Part shown: one piece after another, positions 49,499 to 60,057 of the stretch
Layout of the letters: each line of letters starts with the position of its first letter
Numbering within the stretch: position 1 is the first letter of the stretch
From: Pyrrhoderma lamaoense
Taxonomy: Eukaryota; Basidiomycota; Agaricomycetes; Hymenochaetales; Hymenochaetaceae
NCBI GenBank assembly: GCA_002794735.1
Contig: NBAZ01000007.1
Location: 682,001 to 746,000, forward strand
Direction: 5' to 3'
DNA: 64,000 nt
Translations under genes and position numbers: made by a program
The notes under the pieces: generated by a model
Databases searched by the model: none
Seen by the model: the letters and a program-made list of their open reading frames with translations, nothing else
Told to the model about the DNA's origin: nothing

Positions 49499-50990
49499 TT
49501 ATATGTGAATATATTCTTAGGGTAAATAATAGATGCACGACAGCCCGCGTCGGACGAAGGGGACCCATTGTGAAACGTGAAACGCCTTACTGACCTTACT
49601 CAGAGGGGAGCTGAGAAGAGAAGAAGAAGCTCTTGTTGAATTGAGAAGAGTACTTTAAAAAATAGGGTGTTTGAGATCGATATCTAACTAGTACGCCTTG
49701 GGGATAGAAGAAGTTCAAATTGTCAATTTGGTTGTAGTGAGGGCGGGCGGGTAGGAATCCTATGGGCACTCGTTTTTTCTTTCTTTCTTTTCTTTTCTTT
49801 TCTTCTTCTGATATCTCAACCTCCCCCCCCCCCTAGAACTTTACTGGAGTTTCTACGAGTAAAGAAGGTCAGGTCGAGAACAGGCCAGGTTCTCTTTGAG
49901 TTGCTTTCTCAATTGTCGATACAGTCCACTTCTTATAACAATTAGGTCAAGGTCAAGCTTAAAGTTTCTGGTTGCAGATCGGCCAAATAGTTAGTTGGAT
50001 TAGGTAGGATAATATTAATGGTAGAAACATTAATGTGAATCGGAGAATCTTTTCTAGGTGAAAGCAAAATCCTCTTACTTGATGAGAAATCTTGTAAACC
50101 AGGGCATTATTATCACATACCGAACTAACTACTTCAGTGAACCCCCTCTCTTGACAAGTAATTTTCACCTTGAAGAGCCATGGGAAGAAAGAAAAGACCA
50201 ATTTTTACTTAACCTTTTTTTTCATGTTCAAAATGACATGTAGAGAGCTTATAAATTAGAAGTCGAATCTCAAAAAGGGTTACTGGTGATCCGTGTTAAC
50301 GTATTCGTATCAGAAATCCACTTCCCTCCCCGCCTATCTGTGATTCTGACCTTGAAAGTCTGTTTTAGAAGGCTCTCATCCTTTTTTTTAATGATTTACT
50401 GTCTGTGTTCCATCATTCTCACGCAAGTCACTGGGGGAGGGAAAAAGAAAACGGCGGGACAATAAGGCTTTTTTTTTTTCATAAAAGAAATACAAAGAAC
50501 GTTGGGCATGGAATCTGTGAGTAGAAAAGTGGGTATAGCGAGAAGAAGCAAGGACGTCGATGAGAGCTGTTGGAAAAAGAAAAGAAAAAATTCTCAAGAA
50601 GCCTACGGGAGCTGAGAACAAGATCTCTCGTCTGATTAAGGGGAAAAAGGTAAACAAACGTCTAGTGATTTCTTTGAAGCCGTTTGCAAGAGTGTGTTAT
50701 GTAAACACCCGACCTCCCCTCTCCCTCCCTACCTTCCCCCCCAATCTCAAATGGAAACATGGGGCAAATCACTGTTCTAAAGAAAATCAATAACCATAGA
50801 GTATGAAAAAATCAATTGATGCCAGCGAATAATCTTATCTCATAAGAAGCCCTATGTTGTTAATAAACAAAAATTGCGATCGTTGATCGGCAATGTTACA
50901 AGTTCAGAACTCTCAATTTTTTTTTACACATTACAAGACACAGTCTATGTAGAACAACTTTTTTTTGAGATACATAGGGCCCTCTATCAA

Positions 50991-53881
50991 TCACGATTGG
51001 TCGTGTGAATAGTGCGTTAATTCAGCTGCTATGCGTCGTACGTCTGAGTCGACATGACGTTCAGATAGCAACAATAACTCCCACACGTTTGTAGCGAAGG
51101 GATTAGAAAGTTGAGGGTCATCAACATCTGAGCGATAGACTCCGTCGGCAATACGATCCTCACTCGACAGTAACGCCTCCAGTTTCGGTTCTTTCGCGAA
51201 AAGGCTCTTCACAAAACCGAGTGTGCGTACAGTCGTGGATGATGGGAAGTGTAAGGAAGCTGTCAATAAACGTTTGGCAAAGGCTGCCGTTCTCCATGGC
51301 GGCGATTTCTGAGAATTTGATCGGGTGGGTGAGAAAACGAGAGTGAGAGCTCGGAAGAGCATGTTGGCTGGAGTATCGTTCTGGCTGGAAGATTTGGTGG
51401 TGGTGGCCTTTGTGCCAGCAACGGGGTCTTCTATACCCGGCATCGAACTCAAGGGAATAATCAGGGAATATAGCTTATTGATGAAATCCGTCAAGTCAAT
51501 ATCCAATGCTTCCCCTGTGACATCTCGATTTAGATAACACGTTAAAATAAGATGACAGTCTACTTACCTTGTCCAGATAATAGTTCAAAAGCGGTGACAA
51601 TACATTGTAGGCGGTGATGCATGATTTGGACGTCTGGATTCAAATCGGCATCATCGACTTCATCGACTTCATCGTCCTCGATATCCATTTTCCGTGAGAT
51701 ATGCTCACGAAGTACCTTAAGCAGGTCTCTAAAGAAGTCGACATTTACCAGGTGAGAAAATCGAGAAATCCCTTGTAGTGCGGCTGGCAAAAGAGGTGTT
51801 TTCTTTTCGTTCTTAAGAATACTAAAATAAAGAACGAATAGTAATTTAAGTGTTTCTGTTTGCTTTTTGAACGGATCAGTATGTATGTTATGACCTGTAT
51901 GACAAACTAACTTCCATACCACAGATGCACGTTCTTCGCGATCCACCTCAGCATTGGCTTCTCGCATTTCCTCTTCGATTGCTTGAGATTCCTTCAGTTT
52001 TTTCCTAGCTTTCTTGCTCAAATGGGGTTGTGATGTCGGCTTCCCCTTTGCCCTTCGAGCAGCAGCCTTTCCGTTTGAAAGTTTACTGACAGGAGTTTCC
52101 TTATCTGCTTTAGACTGAGAAGCACGCACTCCCCCTAGCTCGGTTTTCAATCGAAGGTCGAGGAGACAGAACATGACATTAGGGTGGATTTTAAAGTGTC
52201 GTTCCTTGATCATCCGATTTAGCAAACGAACGACTTCAAGAGAAGCTTGTCCAAGATTATCATCTCGAAATACAGAAGACAGAGTTTTAAGACAGAGTTC
52301 CGACGACTGTAGATGAATCATCAGTGAATCTGATTGACTTGAGGGATAGTCTGTTTGCTTACATCGTCCCAAGATCGCCTGCTCAAGCGGGATACAATCG
52401 CTGTCATGAGATTTACACGAAAGTTGAAGTGTGTAACATCAACTAGCAAACGACATATGCATTGCAAGGCGGTACTTTCGAGTTCCCCCTTCTCTAGTAG
52501 CAAAATTATGCATTAGTGTCATAGAAGACATTGTTAACCTGAATTAAACCTTTTAACTCAGAATCAAGGATCCTGAGGTATGATTGATAGACAGCGACAA
52601 GTCCTTGTTCGAAATCTCTTGTACGTTGAACTACCTGGCTTACTTTCTCTTCCTTTTCTTTGTCGGTAAGTGGACGAATTCGATACCCAGGGATGATGTC
52701 CTTGAATACTGCAAGCTGAGACAATAATGAGAGTTTACGAATGAGGACATCATTTTCCACAGGTTCCGGATGCGAAGGTGTAGAAACCTTTCTCAAGCTG
52801 AATGACTGTAAGCGGCGCAAAAGTCCAAGCTACCAAGATTCATAAGAAGGATGATTATATTCTGCAAGAAAAACAAAAACCTACACTATTTTCCGGGTCG
52901 GCCACAATATCTTGGCATATTTGTGCTATCTGTTCCTTCGCTGCTTGTATTCTTGCTTTTCTTGACTTGGTAGAAATAACATCAATAACGGCTGGCCTTC
53001 CAAAGCGAGCGCCAGTTGCAACATCATCCCGAACCGGTACCTCTGTATGCTCAGGATCTTCTTCGCTCTCATCCGAACTTTCTTCACTTTCTTCAAGCCC
53101 TTGAGGAATTATCTTCTTCCCCACTTGTTTTATCTCTCCGCTCTGCAGCTTGATGGGAAGTCTAGAGATATATTTCTCTTCTGTCTTGTCCCATGAACCT
53201 CTTCTTTTCCTTGGGGCTACTTCATAGGGCATTTCCTCATCATCAGACTGTATTCGATGGGATTTTGACTTGACTTTATGCTGAGAAGAGGAAGATGACT
53301 GAGACGAGCTTTCGGATAAAACAGATGCGCTTAATATATCATCGTCATCGTCATCTCATCACTATCATCAATTTCAGAGCTCCAGGATCCCTCATCCTCA
53401 CTGTGTGAGTCGACTGATGGAAGGTCATCATCTCTCAAAGGTCCTTTTTGTTGAGGTTTAGCCAGTTTATGCAGCCTTTCCTGTTCCTTTTTACTCCTGG
53501 GAAGATTTGAAATTTATCAGTTAACTCTTGAATGATAGTGAACCCACCTTGCAATGCCCTTTTCATCGAGGTTCTTCAAGAAACTCCCGAAGCCTGTAGA
53601 TTTTCTTCCACGAACTGCATGTCATCACCTGAAAGCTCCTCATCATCGCTACTTTCTCCATTTTGTGGGATAGGAATGTATGATTTATCGTATGCATGGT
53701 CTTTGCCTTTGCCCTTGCTTTTTGTGGCTGAATTAGTTATGGCCTTTCCAGTTGACAACTTTCGTCTTTTTGAAGTCCCCTGGACGTGTATGAATTAAGG
53801 TAGTATTTGAGACCGCAGAACTATCCATACCTTTGCCGTACTGGCATGTCTTTTCACTGATGTGTGGCCCTTTAAACCCAT
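50991..53881 (-). CDS. NOC3: NOC3, nucleolar complex protein (60S ribosome biogenesis)
   Basis: NOC3 partners NOC2 in intranuclear maturation and transport of pre-60S ribosomes. Exons in transcript order: 53831-53881, 53548-53779, 52885-53496, 52550-52829, 52363-52493, 51568-52306, 50991-51523; about 859 aa. Family signatures: FLKNLDEKGIARSKKE near the N terminus after an acidic stretch, ARIQAAKEQIAQICQDI, LAVFKDIIPGYRIRPLT, VAVYQSYLRILDSELK, DVTHFNFRVNLMTAIV, then the CBF-like core VVRLLNRMIKERHF, LRLKTELGGVRAS and LVNVDFFRDLLKVL. A lysine-rich SKKARKKLKE segment is a likely nucleolar signal. Two single-base frame breaks lie in the acidic N-terminal part, near 53356 and 53593; adding one base at each restores both frame and exon phase. 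A 59-nt intron could alternatively explain the second. The gene diverges from APC5. Confidence 0.93.
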
Positions 53882-54096
53882 GTCTGATGTCAACAAGTTT
53901 CGATTGACCTCAATAATTTCTGGTATTCACATTCATAATTCTTAAGCTTAAATTTTGAGTAATGATTTCCGCACGTGCTATTAGTCAGCAGGAATGATCG
54001 GAACGGAAGTTATAAATACCGCAGGTGGTTCCTAACCACTACAACACATATACCGTGACTTACCATATACCCAACCAAGGTTTGAAGATTCTAAGT
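53882..54096. promoter_or_regulatory. Compact divergent promoter, NOC3 / APC5
   Basis: Only 215 bp separate the two start codons, so one nucleosome-sized region must serve both genes. AT-rich; no named element recognised. Confidence 0.55.
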
Positions 54097-57000
54097 ATGC
54101 CCTCTCAACGCCTCTACAAAACAAAGGAACAACTCACACACTGCTCTGAGCATGTATCTTTGAAACCACACCACATACCTCTTTTGGCTCTTCTGTTCTG
54201 GACATTCCATGTGTACAAAACCAAATTTAGCTCTTCGTACCGATTACATCTTTATCGTTTCTTGATTGCTGAGCTTTCCGAAGTTAGTACAATTAACTTT
54301 TGTGAACGTGTAAGGCGTTATCTTTACTTTATATAGGTTGCAGTGCCTAAGTCGTTTGAGCGAATTATTCAAGAGCTCGAGAAAGGGAAGAAGTTTGATC
54401 TCGAGAACTATGACAAACTAGTAGAAGAAATGAAAATTCTGGTACCTAAACTTATATTGTCCGAAATATCTGGTCCTAAATCATCATCTATAGCCAGAAT
54501 TATTGAAAGATGCACATCGAATGACTGAATTCTTTTCTGGTGGGTTAATCATTCCCTATCTCTAAATCCGTACAGTACTTATTTTCCGACTGTCAAGACT
54601 TGCCTATATTATGGAATGCTGAGGAAGACGAAACGGTAGCCTATAATCTCTAATTAATATATCTGCTTGCTTATTGTTTCATCATGATCCCACAGGAACC
54701 AGCTTTTGTATGTGAGTTCTAGGTTCTCAATTTCGGACCTGAATTTAGTTTACTATAGGAAAGACGTTCATTATTCGGTCTCTTTGGGAGACGAGCATAT
54801 GTAAACTTCAAGAAATTGTCTTTCTCCGGTGTATCTACTTTTGTAGAAGACTTTAAATTATGGGCTAAAGGTGATACAACTCGAGGGTATCAGAAACCAA
54901 TGAGAAATGCTATAAGAGATGGTTTGTAATTTACCGACTACACTGAAGTCCTCGCTAATACTCTGTAGATAACTATCTGATAAGAACTCAGCACGATAGC
55001 CAGCCTTTCGCGAACCCAGAATCATTTGCTGAGTTAGTATTTCTATTTTACTGATGTATCTCTCGACTAATGAATTTTCTTTCAGATTTGATAAATCTAG
55101 AGCTAATGGCGACAGACAAGTAGCCTCAGAAAGTCTTCGTCGTTTCTTTGAACAGCGATTCAGCGAATCCACTGATTCGTAAGTTGAAGTTACTCTAGAT
55201 TAAAATGGAATAGGGAACTGATCTTAAGCGATACCACAAGAGAATTACGACAACATGCGATGCTTAATCTCATCCGAACTTATATCTTTAATGGTCAAGT
55301 CAGTGCAGCACAAAAAGTAAGTATTCTATCTGTCCTGGTATTTGCACGTCTTATAGTGTCATTTCGCCTATTAGCTCCTTCTGGAAGCTATCACAGTAGC
55401 AAGAACGTCTGGAGATAATATAGTCCTTCAACAATGCATGGCGTAGGCGCTTTCCTAAGTTATATGTCTTATCTTCATTTAAACGTGATCATACAGACTT
55501 TTACGGCGTATTGAAGGGAAATCAAGGTCTCAGAGAGAGCCATTAAACGAGCTTCAGGCTGATATTCCGGCTCTTGAAGTTCTTAATGATGTAGGGAAAC
55601 TGCTGAGAGAGGTATGGTGCTTAATTTTCCTGATTCTGATGAAAAGCGGTTGTGACCATCGTATACAAGGCCCAGCCTCTTGAGGATGCATTTGAAAAAG
55701 TCGTTCAAGCTCTGGCGGTATACGACCTTTCAAAAGACTTCCGTGAACGACCTCCAAACCAACAGGAACAATGGGCTTTTCATGCTATTCAAGCTGTTTT
55801 GTGGAGATTAACTGGTACGCGGAGACAATAGCCTCACAGTCCATTCGTCGTAATAACCGAGTATATGTAGGTTGTGAAAAACTAGCTACCATAGAGGAAA
55901 ACATTGTTCTAGCCTTCACGGAGAGCGGGGGACCAGATGACACAAGGTTTACAATGCTTCAAAACAGAGCTGCTATGGTACCTTTTCAAATTATTTTACT
56001 AGTATAGATTGATACTGACGCGACCAAGTTCTCGAGACAGGGTAGAGAAAAGGAGGCATTTAGCGTTCTCATTGATCCCGAGACATGGAAGGGCCTAGAT
56101 TACAGTTTGAATCAAGTAGCATATTGGACGGGTGAATTATGGATGACTATGCTCCATTTCGCTTCTCGAAGGTGAGTAAGACCGGATATATTCTAAGAAA
56201 TGTATTGATTCGTTAAATTCAATGCCTTTAAAGGGGGCAACAAAGAATAGTGGCTGAATATCTCAAGCCATTGAGACCGGGATCTTTCATCGCCTGGAAA
56301 GATTTCTTCTTCCTTCCGTTGGGTAGATACAATGTTTCACCTAATATTGAAGGCCAATTGTATAGGGCGTTACAAGCTAGAGTGAGCTTTCCGCACACTT
56401 CTTATTCACAAGGTATATTAACCACTCAATACAGAAAGTCAACCAAGGCACAACTTCGGTAGATCATATATTAAAAGGAATATGGCAATCTGAATACCAG
56501 GGGCGTTTTCGATCATATAGACTTTCAACAATCTTATTGGCCGACGTAGGGATGGAATTTGGAATGACTGAATGGAGTCGAAGGCTTGTCGAAGAAATCA
56601 TGCCACAGGTAAAGTGAAACATACATCTCGTTCCTCGAATCTCGATTTTAATAAGGAGACAATGCATCTAGATCATCAACGGCGACGACATCGAGCTCAG
56701 AGCATTTGGATGTTTTGTACTCGCGAGATGTATAATCGCCTGTAGTACTAAAAATCGTAAGTACTATATGTCTTCTCTCAAATCTCAGGGGGGGTTCCTT
56801 AAATTTTTATCACATCGAACAAAAAAAAATGGATTTAACTTCTATATTAATCTAGCATCTGGGGTTAGAGATGCTCTTCCCTACTTACAAATAGCAGAGG
56901 ATGACTACCGACTACTTGAAATTCATGGGTCTGTACAAGACGTACTTTACGTCACTGCGCTCGTGTATAACATTCTTGGGGACGAAAGGGCGCGTGACGC

Positions 57001-57130
57001 AGCAGCAAAACGCCATGAGGTAGCGATGGATGATATGACTCGACTTGAAGCCCAAAATGTTCCGAGAGAGTGGCCGGAAATATGGGACTTTGCGGGGGAA
57101 GTGTGTACTAAGTTGACATCTAGGAGTTGA
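54097..57130 (+). CDS. APC5: APC5, anaphase-promoting complex subunit 5
   Basis: A TPR scaffold subunit of the APC/C ubiquitin ligase. Eighteen exons all close in phase: 54097-54282, 54337-54441, 54494-54539, 54598-54635, 54696-54707 (12 nt), 54759-54921, 54969-55032, 55086-55178, 55229-55316, 55375-55442, 55497-55611, 55670-55814, 55871-55977, 56008-56171, 56234-56381, 56435-56608, 56672-56756, 56856-57130. The product is 691 aa. Landmarks: LKPHHIPLLALLFW at the N terminus, RRSLFGLFGRRAYVNFKKLSF, and the diagnostic Anapc5 TPR block RQHAMLNLIRTYIFNGQVSA followed by LLLEAITVARTSGDN. Later TPR-like helices include IEENIVLAFTESG, GDDIELRAFGCFVLARCI and ALPYLQIAEDDYRLLEIHGS. It is the most intron-dense gene in the window, with about 17 introns of roughly 50-120 nt, and needs no frame correction. 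Confidence 0.92.
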
Positions 57131-57639
57131 TCTATCTTCTACCTCTACTTCCAGTTATCTTGAATTCTTGAAATTAAAAATAGTACATGTACCTCAGTAA
57201 CCCTTATGACGTATAACCATTCTCGACGTTCGAGAACATACGGCTTATTAACTCGCTTCCTCTTATCATTTTATCTGATAACACCTCTCCCCCTCTTTAC
57301 ATATATAGATCATGAGATGAGCACATTTATATACTATATTTAAGCTTATTTGCATAGATTAGTATCGATCAGCTAAGACACATCATACACATGTGCTTTT
57401 ATGGTGCTTCCTACCTAATCTAAAATCATAATTGTGTCACATCTTCCTAGTGTGTCCCTGGACCCCATCCGCAGCATCTTATAAGAACAAATCCCCCAAC
57501 ACGACTTGTGTTCGTTAAAGCACTTTACTCCTTCTCCCAACCCAATCCTCACCTCACAACTCCGACTCTATCAACTCATAAATCATACCTTAAAAGCCAA
57601 AGCCCGCACGACACAGACACACAGACACAGATACAAAAA
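57131..57639. other. Intergenic, promoter of the O-methyltransferase gene
   Basis: 509 bp between two rightward genes. AT-rich in the middle; the last 150 bp before the ATG are C/A-rich. No element identified. Confidence 0.5.
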
Positions 57640-58940
57640 ATGTCAAGACGTCCTCCGACCTTACACTTCGTCCCAACCAGTAACGAAGACTGGGCACGAT
57701 CAGACAAATACCACGCCTCGTTCTTAATCCCCAAAGACCCCGATCTCGAATACGCTTTAAAGAACAGCGAGGAGAACGAGTTACCGTCGATTATGGTGAG
57801 CGAGGTACAGGGCAAGTTCTTGAATCTGACTGCACGGTCTGTTGGAGCGAAACGGATCCTTGAGATTGGGACTCTTGGGGGTATGTGTCTTATTTTTTTT
57901 TTTTGTTTTTGCTATCTGTTTTTTGTTTTTGTTTTGTTTTTTGTTTTTGTTTTTTGATTGCCTTTATCGCTTTGAAAAGAGAGATATATAATAATCCGAA
58001 CTTCTCCTATTTCATCAATTAAATGCCATACATATATAATATATGTAACCGACACCGAATTCATATGAGATTACTTTAAAAAAGATTAAGAATACAACTC
58101 ATTAACTAAAACTCCTATCTCTAATTCTATAGATACTCAACCATATGGTTAGCCAAATCTCTACCTGAAGGCGGAAAAGTCATCACATGCGAAATAGACG
58201 AGAAACATGCTAATGTAAAGTCGTTGCTCTTCCTTTTTTTCTCTTCTCTCTCTCTTTTTTTCTTTCTTCATTTCAGTCCCATTTAATTCAGATCCCTATT
58301 ACTCCTATATCATATATATGTCCTTGTCACCCTTTTTACTTTCAAATTAATTCCCTAATATCTTCCCTCCCCTCTTTCACCCTTCACCCCTTCAACCCCA
58401 AATCGCCTCGCCGTCAAAATCAAAATCACCTAACAATAACATGTACTAACAAAAATATTATTTTATTTGTAATTCAAAGGTCGCCCAACAAAACATCGAT
58501 CACGCCGGACTGACAGACAAGGTGGAGATACTAAGGGGTCCAGCAGCTGAGAACTTGAAAAAAGCTCGGACCAGATACACCACCGTTCGACTTGGTGTTC
58601 ATCGATGCTGATAAGCCGGGTAACTTGGCTTATTTTTTAGAAGCGAAACGGTTGAGTCGGAAGGTGCTGTGATTGTGAGTTGTTCTTCTTTTTATTGTTT
58701 TTTTTTTTTGGAGGAACGAGGGCTAAACTGGTTTTGTCTTTTTTAACACGATAGATTGTTGATAATGTTGTTCGTTGGGGAAGAGTGGCTAGCGAACCCG
58801 AAGATACCAATGATGCAAACATAATAGGAGTCAGAAAACTCCTCCAGCACCTCAAAGAGGACAAGGAATGCGATGCAACGACACTAGGAATCGCTGGTGA
58901 TAAAGGTTACGATGGATTATTGTACGCCATTAAGCTGTGA
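57640..58940 (+). CDS. CCoAMT-type SAM-dependent O-methyltransferase with frame breaks
   Basis: Family 3 O-methyltransferases methylate catechol-type hydroxyls. Exons 57640-57880, 58133-58214, 58480-58674 and 58755-58940 would give about 234 aa, normal for the family. Motif I is RILEIGTLGG, continued by YSTIWLAKSLPEGG in exon 2; VITCEIDEKHAN and VEILRGPAAENL follow. The acidic catalytic and metal motif is LVFIDADKPGN, then VDNVVRWGRV and a C-terminal KGYDGLLYAIKL. Three single-base shifts are needed: one G short at the exon 1 end (57877-57881), one A too many at 58558-58563, and one G short at 58663-58664. The latter two cancel. All are in mononucleotide runs. Either the assembly has indels or the gene is a recent pseudogene. 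Motif conservation outside the breaks favours assembly error. Confidence 0.82.
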
Positions 58941-59250
58941 ACACCTTTATAATGGAACATTGCTTGTAATAATAATAGAATAGGATTAGATATATCAAAG
59001 TTTATACAACTCTTCAGTTGTAAAATTATCAGTGATTAATGTAACATAGTCGATTTTGGTATTCACTCGATTGTTTCCTCCCCCGTATTAACTTCCGTAT
59101 TCTTACTTTTGAGCGAATAAAGTAAGGACTTTTGTGAGCCTGGTTTCAGAATAAACCTCTGGAAGCAATTTTTTTTCGTTTTCAGCTTTCGTGGAAAGGA
59201 TAAAGTCTTTTGTGTGAGTCCATCTTGAGTCGTCAATGACGGAGAAACTT
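58941..59250. other. Convergent 3' intergenic region
   Basis: 310 bp between the converging ends of the O-methyltransferase gene and the small gene on the minus strand. AT-rich, as expected for paired 3' ends; no distinct element. Confidence 0.5.
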
Positions 59251-60057
59251 CTATGATTTAGGTTGTGGGGAAGGCTCGACCCAACCAGCCTAAAAGAAGT
59301 CAGTATGTGCAAATAGAACAAAGACATACAAGTAAACTCACAACAACAGTAAACCGCTCTTGCCCTTCTTCATCCGTAACCTTCTGCCTTGTTTCTTCCA
59401 AAGGAGTCGGGGTATTTACAAACCGGGTCAACCGCTTCAAGACTTCAATATCCATGTTATACTGTTGTGCCAAGTTTTTCAGCTCTTCTGTGGATTGCGA
59501 GTATTTTCTCCTTTCCAAGAGATCGTACAACTCGCTGGCAATTAGACGGTTTCTTGGAGGAGTATGTGAAGCTGCTTGTTGTTCAGACAAAGAACGTGAT
59601 TCTAGTACACGTTTCATATGGTCACTCTATTATGAGTAAACCGTGAGTCGATGGGAGAGCAGGAAGGACACTCTTTCAGATACTACTAATAATTATGTGT
59701 ATTGAACTTACAGTCCGAACAGTTGACATATGGTGGTCTACTTTTACTGGACCCAACTGGTTTAACTTTTGTAAAAAGTGTGGGTCTCCACCATCCATTT
59801 CAATAGCTAAAGTTAGAGTTTTTTTTTTCATGTCAGATTTAAGCTGTTCACGCCAGAGAGAAAAACAAAGTAGACAGAAAGTCAAGAACGAGACTAAAGT
59901 CCTCACATGAGCTCTTAGTTTCACTAGCTAGCACCTTCGGATACGCAGGACCTCCGGGTCTACTGACATTTGCAGCTGCATCTGATCGGACACCAGTCAA
60001 CGGGGCCGTTGGCTTTGTCGGTAGCTTTCGTGATACCTTTGACGCTGTCCCGCCCAT
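59251..60057 (-). CDS. Small conserved-looking protein, probable N-myristoylation, unknown function
   Basis: Exons in transcript order: 59907-60057, 59712-59806, 59342-59626, 59251-59289; phases close, 189 aa. The protein starts MGGTASKVSRKLP. Gly2, Ser6 and Lys7 with following basic residues match the N-myristoyltransferase consensus, so attachment to a membrane's cytosolic face is likely. A middle segment DPHFLQKLNQLGPVKVDHHM and a later PPRNRLIASELYDLLERRK look conserved and helical. The end reads AGWVEPSPQPKS. I believe similar proteins occur in other fungi, but I know no assigned function. An A10 run falls in the first intron, so it does not affect the frame. Confidence 0.75.

Larger units (their letters stand above)
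41618..50990. other. 9.4-kb region without recognisable genes
   Basis: Between the 3' ends of the TEA factor gene (+) and NOC3 (-). I find only short open frames of low complexity and none with conserved motifs or coherent exon chains. It is rich in homopurine and homopyrimidine tracts and simple repeats: G11 at 43614-43624, CA tracts near 44090-44130, poly-T and CTT at 46750-46806, a compound GATATGAT/CT repeat at 48851-48911, and TA at 49479-49498. Possible contents are long UTRs, a long non-coding RNA or a rapidly evolving gene; the sequence does not decide. Confidence 0.5.

Noticed and set aside
58511..58563. A short intron in O-methyltransferase exon 3 ending at the A6 run
   Set aside because: Splicing there would be in phase but would delete the conserved VEILRGPAAENL segment.
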